Below are positions 22,636 to 36,029 of a DNA stretch of 44,475 nucleotides, in pieces. Where the stretch lies: NCBI GenBank assembly GCA_003222275.1, contig QHVJ01000028.1, positions 1-44,475 of the forward strand. Direction: 5' to 3'. Origin of the DNA: Acidobacteriota bacterium. Its GTDB lineage: Bacteria; Acidobacteriota; Vicinamibacteria; Fen-336. Position numbers and translations under genes: made by a program. Each line of letters begins with the position of its first letter. Within the stretch, counting starts at the first letter, position 1. The notes under the pieces are model-generated. The model made no database searches, was not told where the DNA came from, and saw only the letters and a program-made list of their open reading frames with translations.

Positions 22636-24846
22636 TTAAACCAGCTCCAGGCCCGCGTAGCGGGCCACCAGCCGCTTCGCTCCGACGCCGGGGAACGAGA
22701 CCGTCACCTTCAGATCCTCGCCCGTGGCTTCGCTCCGCAGCACGGTCCCCACCCCGAAGAGCGGGTGGCGCACGCGGGCCCCCGGCCTCAGCTCCTTGAG
22801 GGCCTCGGGCGAAGGCGCGGGAGCGGGGGTGAAGCTGCGGTCGGTGCCGAAGCGGCGGCGGGGGGCGGAGGCGGCGATCACGGGCCGGCGGCCGTCGGCG
22901 GTCTCCTCCACCTGGTCGCGGGGGATCTCCAGGAGGAACCGGCTCGGCTCGCTGAGGCGGCGCTGGCCGAACACCGAGCGGCTCTGGGCCCAGGTCAGGT
23001 GCAGCCGCTCGCGGGCCCGCGTCATTCCCACGTAGCAGAGGCGGCGCTCCTCCTCGAGCGCGTCCCCGCGGGCGAGGCTGCGCGCGTGGGGGACGAGGCC
23101 CTCCTCGAGGCCGACGAGGAAGATCGCGTCGAACTCGAGCCCCTTGGCTGAATGAAGCGTCATCAGGACCACCGGCGCGTCGTCCTTGGCCTTGTCGACG
23201 TCGGAGAGCAGGGACACGCGATCGAGGAAGCCCGCGAGGGACGGGCTGTCCTCGCGCGCCTGATAGTCGGCCGCCGCGGACAGCAGCTCGGCCAGGTTCT
23301 CGAGCCGGTCCTGGCTCTCGTGGCTGTCTTCCTGGGCCAGCGCCGCCGCGTATCCGGTCACCTCGAGGACGCGGGTCAGCAGGTCCTTCAGCCCGAGGCT
23401 CGGCGCCTCCGCGCGGAGCGCTTCCACCATCTCCCGGAAGCGGCGAAGAGGCTGGGTGGCCCGCGCCGGCAGCAGCGCCTCGCCTTCCACGACCGCGACG
23501 GCTTCCCAGGTCGAGGTCCCGCGCTCCCTCGCCACCCGCTCCAGCTCCTGCACCGTGCGGTCCCCGATCCCTCTCGGCGGCACGTTCACCACCCGGCGCA
23601 GGGCCATGGGATCGCGGGGGTTCGCGATGAGCCGCAGGTAGGCGAGGACGTCCTTCACCTCCCGGCGCTCGTAGAAGCCGACGCCCCCCCACACCTCGTA
23701 GGGCACGCCCGCCCGCATGAGGGCCTCCTCGAACAGCCGGCTCTGGGAGTTCATGCGGTAGAGCACCGCCGCCCGGCCCCCGTCCCGCCGGCCGGAGATG
23801 CGGGAGACGACCCACGCCGCCTCCTGGAACTCGTCCCCCGCCTGATGCAGACGCACGGGGTCCCCGGCCGTCTTCACCGCGCGCAACGTCTTGCCCTTGC
23901 GCTTCTCGTTGTGGGCGACGAGCCCGGAAGCGGCGTCGAGGATGGCCGGTCGCGAGCGGTAGTTCTCCTCCAGCCGTAGCACGCGCGCGCCGGGGAAGTC
24001 GGCCTCGAAGTCGAGGATGTTCCGGATGTCGGCGCCCCGCCACGAGTAGATCGATTGGTCCTCGTCGCCGACCACGGTGATGTTGCCGTGGGGACCCGAC
24101 AGGTGGCGCACGAGCTCGTACTGCGCGCGGTTGGTGTCCTGATACTCGTCGACCAGGACGTACTGGAACCGCTGCCGGTAGCTCTCCCGCACGGCCTCGT
24201 TCGACTCGAGCAGGGCCACCGTGCGCAGCAGCAGGTCGTCGAAGTCGAGGGCGTGGGCCGCCTCCAGCGTCTGCCGGTATCGCTCGGCGACGCGGGCGAG
24301 CTTGACCGCCGCCTCCGACTCGGAGTCGTTCTCCTGCTCGGGGTCGCGCCCCGCGTTCTTGGCCGCCGAGATGCGGGCGAGGAGGCGGCGCGGGGGATTC
24401 ACCTTCTCAGGCATGTCGAGCGCGCGCAGCGCCTCGCGCACCGCCTGCAGCTGGTCCTCGTCGTCGTAGATCACGAAGTCCCGGGGCAGGCCGGCCGCCA
24501 CCGCCTCCCGGCGGAGGATGCGCACGCACAGGCTGTGGAACGTCGAGATCCAGCTCTTGACGGCGTGGCCGGGGAGCAGCGCCTCCGTGCGCGCCTTCAT
24601 CTGCCCCGCCGCCTTGTTGGTGAAGGTGACGGCCAGGATGCGCTCCGAGGGCACGCCCTGGTCGAGGACGAGGTGGGCGATGCGGTGGGTGATGACGCGG
24701 GTCTTGCCGCTCCCGGCGCCGGCGAGGATGAGGACGGCGCCCTCGCTCGCGAGCACCGCCTCGCGCTGCTGCGGGTTCAGCCCCTCGAGCAGCGGGGACT
24801 CCTGGATCCCAGGTTCAGAGGAGCCGGAATTGCTCAACGGATTCAA
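22636..24846 (-). CDS. pcrA: ATP-dependent DNA helicase PcrA/UvrD (TTG start uncertain)
   Basis: LLEGLNPQQREAVLASEGAVLILAGAGSGKTRVITHRIAHLV; DEYQDTNRAQYELVRHL; GDEDQSIYSWRGAD. Confidence 0.95.
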   Translation of the reverse strand: MNPLSNSGSSEPGIQESPLLEGLNPQQREAVLASEGAVLILAGAGSGKTRVITHRIAHLVLDQGVPSERILAVTFTNKAAGQMKARTEALLPGHAVKSWISTFHSLCVRILRREAVAAGLPRDFVIYDDEDQLQAVREALRALDMPEKVNPPRRLLARISAAKNAGRDPEQENDSESEAAVKLARVAERYRQTLEAAHALDFDDLLLRTVALLESNEAVRESYRQRFQYVLVDEYQDTNRAQYELVRHLSGPHGNITVVGDEDQSIYSWRGADIRNILDFEADFPGARVLRLEENYRSRPAILDAASGLVAHNEKRKGKTLRAVKTAGDPVRLHQAGDEFQEAAWVVSRISGRRDGGRAAVLYRMNSQSRLFEEALMRAGVPYEVWGGVGFYERREVKDVLAYLRLIANPRDPMALRRVVNVPPRGIGDRTVQELERVARERGTSTWEAVAVVEGEALLPARATQPLRRFREMVEALRAEAPSLGLKDLLTRVLEVTGYAAALAQEDSHESQDRLENLAELLSAAADYQAREDSPSLAGFLDRVSLLSDVDKAKDDAPVVLMTLHSAKGLEFDAIFLVGLEEGLVPHARSLARGDALEEERRLCYVGMTRARERLHLTWAQSRSVFGQRRLSEPSRFLLEIPRDQVEETADGRRPVIAASAPRRRFGTDRSFTPAPAPSPEALKELRPGARVRHPLFGVGTVLRSEATGEDLKVTVSFPGVGAKRLVARYAGLELV

Positions 24847-24957
24847 CGCAGAGGCCGCAGAGAGCGCGCAGAGATCGCAGAGGGGCCAGTACAGCTGGAG
24901 AACACATCAGATTCTAATCTCTGCGGCCTCTGCGTGTCCTCTGCGGCCTCTGCGTGG
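24844..24957. repeat. Long imperfect palindrome built from GCAGAGGCCGCAGAG units (family C, copy 1)
   Basis: aacgcagaggccgcagagagcgcgcagagatcgcagagg ... ctctgcggcctctgcgtgtcctctgcggcctctgcgtgg. Confidence 0.9.
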
Positions 24958-24962
24958 AAAGG

Positions 24963-26807
<1,845 letters not shown>

Positions 26808-26823
26808 GTCAGCCGCCCTCTTT

Positions 26824-26896
26824 CGCTCGCGCGGGAATGAATCCCGCGCTCGCTATCCAAGCTGGGGGGTCCTCTTCAGGCCCCCCCAGGCCCCCC
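26824..26896 (+). repeat. Dispersed intergenic hairpin repeat, family B copy R5
   Basis: cgctcgcgcgggaatgaatcccgcgctcgct...aagctggggggtcctcttcaggcccccccaggcccccc aligns to R3; core gcgcggga-atgaa-tcccgcgc at 26829-26849. Confidence 0.82.
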
Positions 26897-28306
26897 GCGT
26901 GATCCCTTGCCGGCCCCGGCCTTCTGCTGCCGGCGCGCGTCCGCCCAGCCCTTCTTGATCACCTGGCGGGCGCGGCCGAGGGCGAGGGCCCCCGCGGGGA
27001 CGTCCTCCGTGATCGCGCTGCCGGCGGCGATGTACGCGCCCTCGCCGATCGTGATGGGGGCGACGAGCGTCGTATCGCTGCCGACGAAGACGCCGGCTTC
27101 GATCCGCGTCGGGTGCTTGTCGACGCCGTCGTAGTTGCAGGTGATCGTGCCGGCGCCGATGTTCACGCCCGGCCCGACGGTGGCGTCGCCGATGTAGGAG
27201 AGATGCGGCGCCTTCGAGCCGTCACCGAGGTGGGTCTTCTTCAGCTCGACGAAGTTTCCGACCCTCGCCCCCGCGCCGATCCGGGTCTCCGGCCGCACGT
27301 GCGCGAACGGCCCCACGGTCGCCCCTTCCTCCACCACGCACTCGCGGAGCAGGCAGTGGTCGAGGATCTGCGTCCCGGGTCCCACTTCGCAGTCCACGAT
27401 GCGCACGAACGGTCCCACCACCGCGCCCGCCGCCACCTTCGTCCGTCCCTCCAGGACGGTGAAGGCGCGCAGCACGGCGTCGGGGGCCACCTCGACCTCC
27501 GGGCCCACGAACGTCGTTTCGGGGTCTTCGATGCTCACGCCGGAGGCCATCAGGGCCTGGCACCGTCTCTGGCGGAGGAGCCGGGCCGCCGCCGCCAGCT
27601 CCGAGTGGCTGTTCACGCCCAGTACCTCGTGGCTGTCGGGCGCGGTCACGACGTCGACGCGCTTCCCCGCCTTGCGCAAGAGGCCGATGACGTCGGTCAG
27701 GTAGTACTCCCCCTGCGCGTTCTGCGGCCGGAGCTGCGCCAGCGCTTCCAGGAGGCGTCCGGGCTGGAAGGCGTAGATCCCGGCGTTGATCTCCCGGATT
27801 CGTTTCTGCTCCAGGCTCGCGTCCTTGTTCTCGACGATGGCACGCACGGAGCCGTCGGCCTCGCGCACGATGCGGCCGTATTCGGCGGGGTCGTCGAGGA
27901 CGACGCTCAGCAAGGTCGCCGCCGCTCCCCCGGAGCGATGGGCGTCGAGTAGCCGGCCGAGCGTCTCCGGCCGCAGGAGCGGCAGATCGCCGTAGAGGAC
28001 GAGCACGGTCCGCTCCGGATGGACGGCGATCCGCTCCCGCGCCGCCAGCACCGCGTGGCCGGTGCCGAGGGGAGGTTCCTGCCGGGCGAACGCGAGGCCG
28101 CGCCCGCGGAACGCCGCCTCCACCGCTTCGGCCTGATGCCCCACCACGACCGTGATCGGATCTACGCCGACGGACTGGACCGCGCGGACGACGTGGTCGA
28201 GGAGCGGGACGCCGAGGAGCGGATGGAGCACCTTCGCCCGCGCGCTCCTCATCCGCGTACCCTTGCCCGCGGCGAGGATCACCGCCTGCGCGTCGAGAGG
28301 TGTCAC
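26876..28306 (-). CDS. glmU: Bifunctional UDP-GlcNAc diphosphorylase / glucosamine-1-phosphate N-acetyltransferase
   Basis: AVILAAGKGTRMRSARAKVLHPLLGVPLLDHVV; left-handed beta-helix with YIGDATVGPGVNIGAGTITCNYDGVDKHPT. Confidence 0.98.
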   Translation of the reverse strand: MTPLDAQAVILAAGKGTRMRSARAKVLHPLLGVPLLDHVVRAVQSVGVDPITVVVGHQAEAVEAAFRGRGLAFARQEPPLGTGHAVLAARERIAVHPERTVLVLYGDLPLLRPETLGRLLDAHRSGGAAATLLSVVLDDPAEYGRIVREADGSVRAIVENKDASLEQKRIREINAGIYAFQPGRLLEALAQLRPQNAQGEYYLTDVIGLLRKAGKRVDVVTAPDSHEVLGVNSHSELAAAARLLRQRRCQALMASGVSIEDPETTFVGPEVEVAPDAVLRAFTVLEGRTKVAAGAVVGPFVRIVDCEVGPGTQILDHCLLRECVVEEGATVGPFAHVRPETRIGAGARVGNFVELKKTHLGDGSKAPHLSYIGDATVGPGVNIGAGTITCNYDGVDKHPTRIEAGVFVGSDTTLVAPITIGEGAYIAAGSAITEDVPAGALALGRARQVIKKGWADARRQQKAGAGKGSRGGPGGA

Positions 28307-28336
28307 GTTTCGATGTTAGCACCCCCCCGCGGCTCG

Positions 28337-28870
28337 TCAGCTCGCCTGCGGGTATACGATCTCGATGAACTCCTCGTCTTCCCGGATGGGGTCGAAATCC
28401 GAGTCGCTGCGGGCCTGGGCCCGGTTGGCCGGACTGGCGGCGACCGCAGAGCGCAGGGCCTTCAGCGCGCTCGCGGTGTCGCCGGCCCGCGCCGCGGTGG
28501 CGGCCAGGCAGTACAGCACGTGCTCGTTCTTCGGGTGGATCTCGGCCGCCTGCCGGAGCACCTTCAAGGCCTCCGCGTACTCACCCCGGTTGTGGAGGTA
28601 GACACCGTGGTTGAGGAGATCCTCGAAGCCCTTGGGACGGAAAGCCGTCCGCTTCGATTCGGCGATCGCCCGCTCGCACAGGGCCCGGTACGAGCGCGCC
28701 CGCTCCAGCAGCTCGCGCTCGTCGGAGTGGCTCGCGATGAGGGCGTCGAGGTGGTCCCGGGCCCGGTCGTAATCGCGCTTGCCGACCGCCTTGACCGCCT
28801 TCTCGTAGAGCTCGAGAGCGGCGCTCGACCTGCGTGCGGCCGGGGCCGGGGCCGTCTTCTTCGCGCTCAT
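28337..28870 (-). CDS. Tetratricopeptide-repeat protein
   Basis: KAVKAVGKRDYDRARDHLDALIA; NHGVYLHNRGEYAEALKVLRQAAEIHPKNEHVLYCLAATAARAGDTASALKALRSAV. Confidence 0.85.
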   Translation of the reverse strand: MSAKKTAPAPAARRSSAALELYEKAVKAVGKRDYDRARDHLDALIASHSDERELLERARSYRALCERAIAESKRTAFRPKGFEDLLNHGVYLHNRGEYAEALKVLRQAAEIHPKNEHVLYCLAATAARAGDTASALKALRSAVAASPANRAQARSDSDFDPIREDEEFIEIVYPQAS

Positions 28871-28885
28871 TCGTCTCCTCCTCAT

Positions 28886-29038
28886 TGAGCCGGGGGGTGC
28901 TAGCGGCGCACCCCCCGAACCCCCCGCTCGCGTCTTCCGCGGCTGCGAAGTGAATTCGCCGCCGCTCATCATACGGTCCGCTTCGCGGCCCCGGGGCGAA
29001 TGAATCGCGCTTCGCTCGCAGCCGCTGGAGTCGAGGGC
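28886..29038. repeat. Degenerate/composite hairpin repeat region R6
   Basis: Tail-like gagccggggggtgctagcggcgcaccccccgaacccccc, then hairpin gcggc-t-gcgaa-gtgaa-ttcgc-c-gccgc (28939-28965) and a weaker gcga-atgaa-tcgc (28996-29008). Confidence 0.65.
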
Positions 29039-29138
29039 TAAACCGCAGAGCATACCAGCCTGCGCGGCGGGCCGCAAGCGGCCCCCATCACACGCGGCCG
29101 CGGCGCCTTTGATAGAATGCGGTTTTGGTCCAAGCGCC

Positions 29139-31958
<2,820 letters not shown>

Positions 31959-31986
31959 CCGCCGGGGAACCCTCGGGCCGCGCTTG

Positions 31987-33177
31987 ATGGAAGACCCCCT
32001 TCTTTCCTGGCGGCCCGAGTTCCCCATCCTCGAGCGCACCACGTACCTCGTGAGCCACTCGCTGGGCGCGATGCCGCGCGCGGTCGGGAAGCGGCTCGAG
32101 GAGTACACCGACACCTGGTCCTCCCGCGGGGTGCGGGCCTGGGCCGAGGGCTGGTGGCGCATGCCGATCACGGTCGGCGACGCCGTCGGGAGGATCATCG
32201 GCGCCCCGCCGGGCAGCGTGGTCATGCACCAGAACGTCTCGGTGTGCCAGGCCCTCGTGCTGTCGTGCTTCGTCTTCTCCTCCCGGCGCAACAAGATCGT
32301 CTACGAGGAGCTGAACTTCCCTTCGGTGATGTACGTGTACGAGGCCCACCGCGCGCTGGGGGCCGAGGTCGTGACCGTTCCCAGCGACGACGGGATCAGC
32401 GTGCCGCTCGAGCGCTTCCTCGCCGCCATCGACGAGCGCACGCTGCTCGTGCCGCTGTCCCACGTGGTCTTCAAGAGCGCTTTCATCCAGGACGTGCCCG
32501 CGATCGTGCGCCGCGCGCACGAGGTCGGGGCCCTCGTGGTGGCCGACCTCTATCAGTCGGCGGGCACGGTGCCAGTGGACGTGGCGGCCTGGGACGTCGA
32601 CTTCGCCACCGGAGGTTCGGTGAAGTGGCTCTGCGGCGGGCCCGGCGCCGGCTACCTGTACGTCGCCCCCCGGCTGCGCAACCAGCTCGCGCCGCGGCTC
32701 ACGGGGTGGATGGCCCATCGGGCGCCCTTTGCCTTCGAGCCGGGGGCGATCGAGTACGCGGACGACGCGACGCGCTTCCTTCACGGCACGCCCGCCGTGC
32801 CCGCCCTTTACGCCGCGCAGGCGGGGTATGAGATCGTGGCCGCGGCGGGGGTGGAGGCCATCCGCGCCAAGTCGATGCGGCAGGTCCAGATGCTCGTCGA
32901 CCTGGCCCGGGAGCGCGGCTTCCGTCCCCATGTGCCCGAGCGTCCGGAGCAGCGGGGGGGGATGGTGATCCTCGACGTTCCCCACGGCCAGGCGGTGACG
33001 CGGGAGCTGCTGCGCCGCGAGGTGATCGTGGACTTCCGGCCGGGAGCCGGGATCCGCTTCTCACCGCACTTCTACTCGACCGACGCGGAGATTTCGCGGG
33101 CCCTCGACGAGACGCGCCGGATCCTCGATTCGGGGGCCTACCAAGCGCACGAGGCGATGGGTGGGACCGGCTTTTGA
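31987..33177 (+). CDS. Aminotransferase class V / kynureninase-like PLP enzyme
   Basis: RTTYLVSHSLGAMPRAV; VVADLYQSAGTVPVDVAAWDVDFATGGSVKWLCGGPGAGYLYV (PLP-Lys context); FSPHFYSTDAEI. Confidence 0.85.
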   Translation: MEDPLLSWRPEFPILERTTYLVSHSLGAMPRAVGKRLEEYTDTWSSRGVRAWAEGWWRMPITVGDAVGRIIGAPPGSVVMHQNVSVCQALVLSCFVFSSRRNKIVYEELNFPSVMYVYEAHRALGAEVVTVPSDDGISVPLERFLAAIDERTLLVPLSHVVFKSAFIQDVPAIVRRAHEVGALVVADLYQSAGTVPVDVAAWDVDFATGGSVKWLCGGPGAGYLYVAPRLRNQLAPRLTGWMAHRAPFAFEPGAIEYADDATRFLHGTPAVPALYAAQAGYEIVAAAGVEAIRAKSMRQVQMLVDLARERGFRPHVPERPEQRGGMVILDVPHGQAVTRELLRREVIVDFRPGAGIRFSPHFYSTDAEISRALDETRRILDSGAYQAHEAMGGTGF

Positions 33178-33283
33178 AGCCGGCTGTGGTCACGAAACCA
33201 CGGCGTGGCTACAGAACGCGTGGCGCATGGCCACACCGGTGAAATAGACCCTTACAGATCAATTAGTTGCGGGTGCTAGCGGC

Positions 33284-33299
33284 TGGTATATGGCTTGCA
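33284..33299 (+). promoter_or_regulatory. Sigma54 (-24/-12) promoter upstream of lpxC
   Basis: TGGTATATGGCTTGCA: GG and GC separated by exactly 10 nt, matching TGGYRYRNNNNTTGCA. Confidence 0.7.
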
Positions 33300-33318
33300 G
33301 CCCCAGGCGCGAGTTTTA

Positions 33319-34233
33319 ATGCCCTATCGAAGGACGCTGCGGAGAGCTGTGGGTTGCACGGGGATCGGCCTCCACTCCGGCAAGCCCGTCCGCCTCGAGC
33401 TGAAGCCGGCCCCGGCGGAGCACGGCATCCGATTCCTCCGCACCGACGTCGGCGTCGAGATTCCAGCCTCGATCGAGTACCTGGCCCGGCTCGACCATGC
33501 GACGACCCTCAGCCGCAACGGCGTCTCGGTGGACACGGTGGAGCACCTGCTGTCGGCCCTGCACGGCCTCGGCGTCGACGACGCCCTCGTGGAGGTCGAC
33601 GGGCCGGAGGTGCCGATCCTGGACGGGAGCGGTGCCCCCTTCGTCATCCTCATCCACGAGGCCGGCCTCAAGCCCTTGGCCGTCAACCGCCGCTACCTGA
33701 AGATTCTGAAGCCGGTGGACGTGGTGCGGGGCGCGAAATCCATCCGCATCTCCCCCGCGGACCATTTCCGCGTCAGCTACGTGATCGGCTTCGACCACCC
33801 GCTCCTCCGCCACCAGGCGGCTTCGTTCCGTGTCGCCGCCGACACGTTCGCGGAGGACATCGCGCCCGCCCGCACGTTCGGGTTCCTGCGCGAAGTGGAG
33901 ACGCTGCGAAGGAGCGGGCTCGCCCTCGGGGGCAGCCTCGACAACGCGGTGGTGATCGGAGAGACCGGCGTCCTCAACAACCGCCTGCGGTTCAAGGACG
34001 AGTTCGTCCGGCACAAGATCCTCGACGCCATCGGCGACCTGTCCCTGCTCGGCCATCCGGTGGTCGGCCACCTGGAGGCGACGCGCGCCGGCCACGCGCT
34101 CCACGCCGCGCTCTGCCAGCGGCTCTGGGAGAGCCCCGACGCGTGGACGGTGGTCACCCATCCCGAGCTGCCGGTGATGGGGCTGCCCTCGTTGCCGTTG
34201 GCCGCGCCCTCGCCCCGCCTCGCGCTGTCCTGA
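33319..34233 (+). CDS. lpxC: UDP-3-O-acyl-N-acetylglucosamine deacetylase
   Basis: MPYRRTLRRAVGCTGIGLHSGKPVRLELKPA; VEHLLSALHGLGVDDALVEVDGPEVPILDGSGAPFV; HKILDAIGDLSLLGHPVVGH. Confidence 0.97.
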   Translation: MPYRRTLRRAVGCTGIGLHSGKPVRLELKPAPAEHGIRFLRTDVGVEIPASIEYLARLDHATTLSRNGVSVDTVEHLLSALHGLGVDDALVEVDGPEVPILDGSGAPFVILIHEAGLKPLAVNRRYLKILKPVDVVRGAKSIRISPADHFRVSYVIGFDHPLLRHQAASFRVAADTFAEDIAPARTFGFLREVETLRRSGLALGGSLDNAVVIGETGVLNNRLRFKDEFVRHKILDAIGDLSLLGHPVVGHLEATRAGHALHAALCQRLWESPDAWTVVTHPELPVMGLPSLPLAAPSPRLALS

Positions 34234-34237
34234 CGCG

Positions 34238-34681
34238 CTACTTCGTTTCGGGGGACTTCGTCTCGGGGGGGGCGACCGTCGCTTCCAGCTTCAGCTCGTA
34301 CAGTCCCTTGGCGGGGTCGTTCGACTTGACGAGGACACTCTTCTGCAGCTTCCCCGAGCTCGTGCGCGTCTGCAGGGAGACGAGCAGGCGCGTGCTCGCC
34401 CCGGGCTTCACCACCTTGCTGTAGCCCTCGGCCACCGTGCAGCCGCACGACGTGGTCACGCTGTCGAGCAACAGGTCGGCGTCGCCGAGATTGCGGATGG
34501 AGAACTCCTTCTGCAGCGTCTTGTTCTGGACCGCCTTGCCGAAGTCGAACGACGGCGGCTCCACCGCGATGCGGGGACCGCCGGCGGCCGGCTTGGCCCC
34601 CTCGGGCTTGACGTCGTCCGCCCCCGCGGACAGGGCGCCACCGGCCACCATCACGGCCATCAGCACGAAGGCTCTCCTCAC
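34238..34681 (-). CDS. DUF1573 domain protein, exported
   Basis: Signal peptide; PPSFDFGKAVQNKTLQKEFSIRNLGDADLLLDSVTTSCGCTVAEGYSKVVKPGAS. Confidence 0.88.
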   Translation of the reverse strand: MRRAFVLMAVMVAGGALSAGADDVKPEGAKPAAGGPRIAVEPPSFDFGKAVQNKTLQKEFSIRNLGDADLLLDSVTTSCGCTVAEGYSKVVKPGASTRLLVSLQTRTSSGKLQKSVLVKSNDPAKGLYELKLEATVAPPETKSPETK

Positions 34682-34983
34682 AGCGCCCTCCCGGCGGTGC
34701 GCCCCCGCCCCTTCTTCTTCCCGGCGGTGAGCTTCCGCATGTATGCGTCGAGCATCTCGTTCTCGTACGTGACCGAGTTCAGGAACAGGCTCTCGACCAG
34801 GTACCGCTTGCGCTCCTCCTCGGTCATCTGGTCCACCAGCCCCTGGATCTCCTTCATCATATCGTCGAAGGACACCCGCAGCTCGTGCTTGAGCGTCACC
34901 TCGCGGTACAGGGCCTCGAGCACGCCCAGCAGGTCTCCGTCGAGGGACAGCTCGTAGCCGGAGGTCAGGCGGACCTTACGCAT
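34678..34983 (-). CDS. Small conserved-looking hypothetical protein
   Basis: MRKVRLTSGYELSLDGDLLGVLEALYREVTLKHELRVSFDDMMKEIQGLVDQMTEEERKRYLVESLF...; overlaps both neighbours on the same strand. Confidence 0.7.
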   Translation of the reverse strand: MRKVRLTSGYELSLDGDLLGVLEALYREVTLKHELRVSFDDMMKEIQGLVDQMTEEERKRYLVESLFLNSVTYENEMLDAYMRKLTAGKKKGRGRTAGRAL

Positions 34984-35347
34984 CGCCTTGCCCCTTCGCC
35001 TTGCGCGCGCCGAACGCCTCCACCGCCGCCGCCTCCTCGCGATGGATGTCCATGATCTTGTGCACGCCGGTCATGGACAGCATGGTCTCCACGCGGGGCT
35101 GCAGCCCGGAGAGCTTGAGCACCCCCCCGCGGTCCTGCAGCAGCCGCCGCACGTCCATGAGGCAGCCGATCGAGGCGCTATCGATGTAGCCCACCGCCGC
35201 GAGGTCGATGACGACCTTGCGGGCGCCTCCCTCCACGAGCTGCCGCACCTCGGCGAAGAAGGGGGCGAGGTTCGGGTAGGTGAGCTTGGGCTCCTTCACG
35301 CGGACGATCTTCACGTCGCCGCTGTCCGCCACCGCCAGCTGCATCAC
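34976..35347 (-). CDS. STAS-domain anti-anti-sigma-like protein
   Basis: KVVIDLAAVGYIDSASIGCLMDVRRLLQDRGGVLKLSGLQPRVETMLSMTGVHKIMDI. Confidence 0.88.
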   Translation of the reverse strand: MMQLAVADSGDVKIVRVKEPKLTYPNLAPFFAEVRQLVEGGARKVVIDLAAVGYIDSASIGCLMDVRRLLQDRGGVLKLSGLQPRVETMLSMTGVHKIMDIHREEAAAVEAFGARKAKGQGDA

Positions 35348-35348
35348 T

Positions 35349-35975
35349 TCACCTCCGGGCCTGGAGCCGCGCCGGGCCCCCCGCGCTTCTCCGACTGCGT
35401 CCCGGCTGCTGGGCGCGCAGCAGCAGCCGGGCGAGCTCCTCCCGTCCCCGGTTGATCCGGCTCTTCACCGTGCCCTCGGGCAGGTGGAGCTGGTCGGCCA
35501 TCTCCTGGTAGCTGAGGCCCTGCAGGTCGCGGAGCACGACCGCCTCCCGCAGCTTCGCGGGCAGGGACTCGAGGCCGCGGCGCAGGAAGCTCCGCCGATC
35601 GCGATCCTCCAGGGCCCGATGGGGGTTGCTGCCCGGCGACGCGGGCGCGAGGTCGAAGGCCACGAGGTCCTCGACCAGCACCTCCCGCTCGCGCTTGCTG
35701 GCCCGGTAGTGGTCGATGCAGTAGTTGCGGGCCACGCTGCTGAGCCAGGTCGAGAAGTCGGCGTCACGGTTGAACTTGTCGAGGCTGCGGAAGAGCTTGA
35801 TGAAGACGTCCTGGGTGAGGTCCTCCGCCTCGTCGTGCTTGCCCGTGAACTTGTAGGCGATGTGGAAGACCTTGCGCCAGTAGCGGACGACGATTCCGTC
35901 CCACGCGGCGTTGTCCTTCCGCAGGCACCGCTCGATGAGCTCGGCGTCGGGGACCGGCCGGAGGGCGTCGTCCAT
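35349..35975 (-). CDS. RNA polymerase sigma factor, ECF/sigma-70 type
   Basis: KVFHIAYKFTGKHDEAEDLTQDVFIKLFRSLDKFNRDADFSTWLSSVARNYCIDHYR; LREAVVLRDLQGLSYQEMADQLHLPEGTVKSRINRGREELA. Confidence 0.95.
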   Translation of the reverse strand: MDDALRPVPDAELIERCLRKDNAAWDGIVVRYWRKVFHIAYKFTGKHDEAEDLTQDVFIKLFRSLDKFNRDADFSTWLSSVARNYCIDHYRASKREREVLVEDLVAFDLAPASPGSNPHRALEDRDRRSFLRRGLESLPAKLREAVVLRDLQGLSYQEMADQLHLPEGTVKSRINRGREELARLLLRAQQPGRSRRSAGGPARLQARR

Positions 35976-36029
35976 GTCACACGGCGAAGCTCGATGTTAG
36001 AAGGTCGCCGGGCCTGAAGCAAATATCTG

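Noticed and set aside
24840-24960. CRISPR-like array
   Set aside because: Units are short, arranged as opposed arms of one palindrome, with no regular spacers or cas genes.
34227-34241. lpxC and DUF1573 gene tail-to-tail with 4 bp between stops
   Set aside because: Close convergent ends are ordinary; no extra signal seen.
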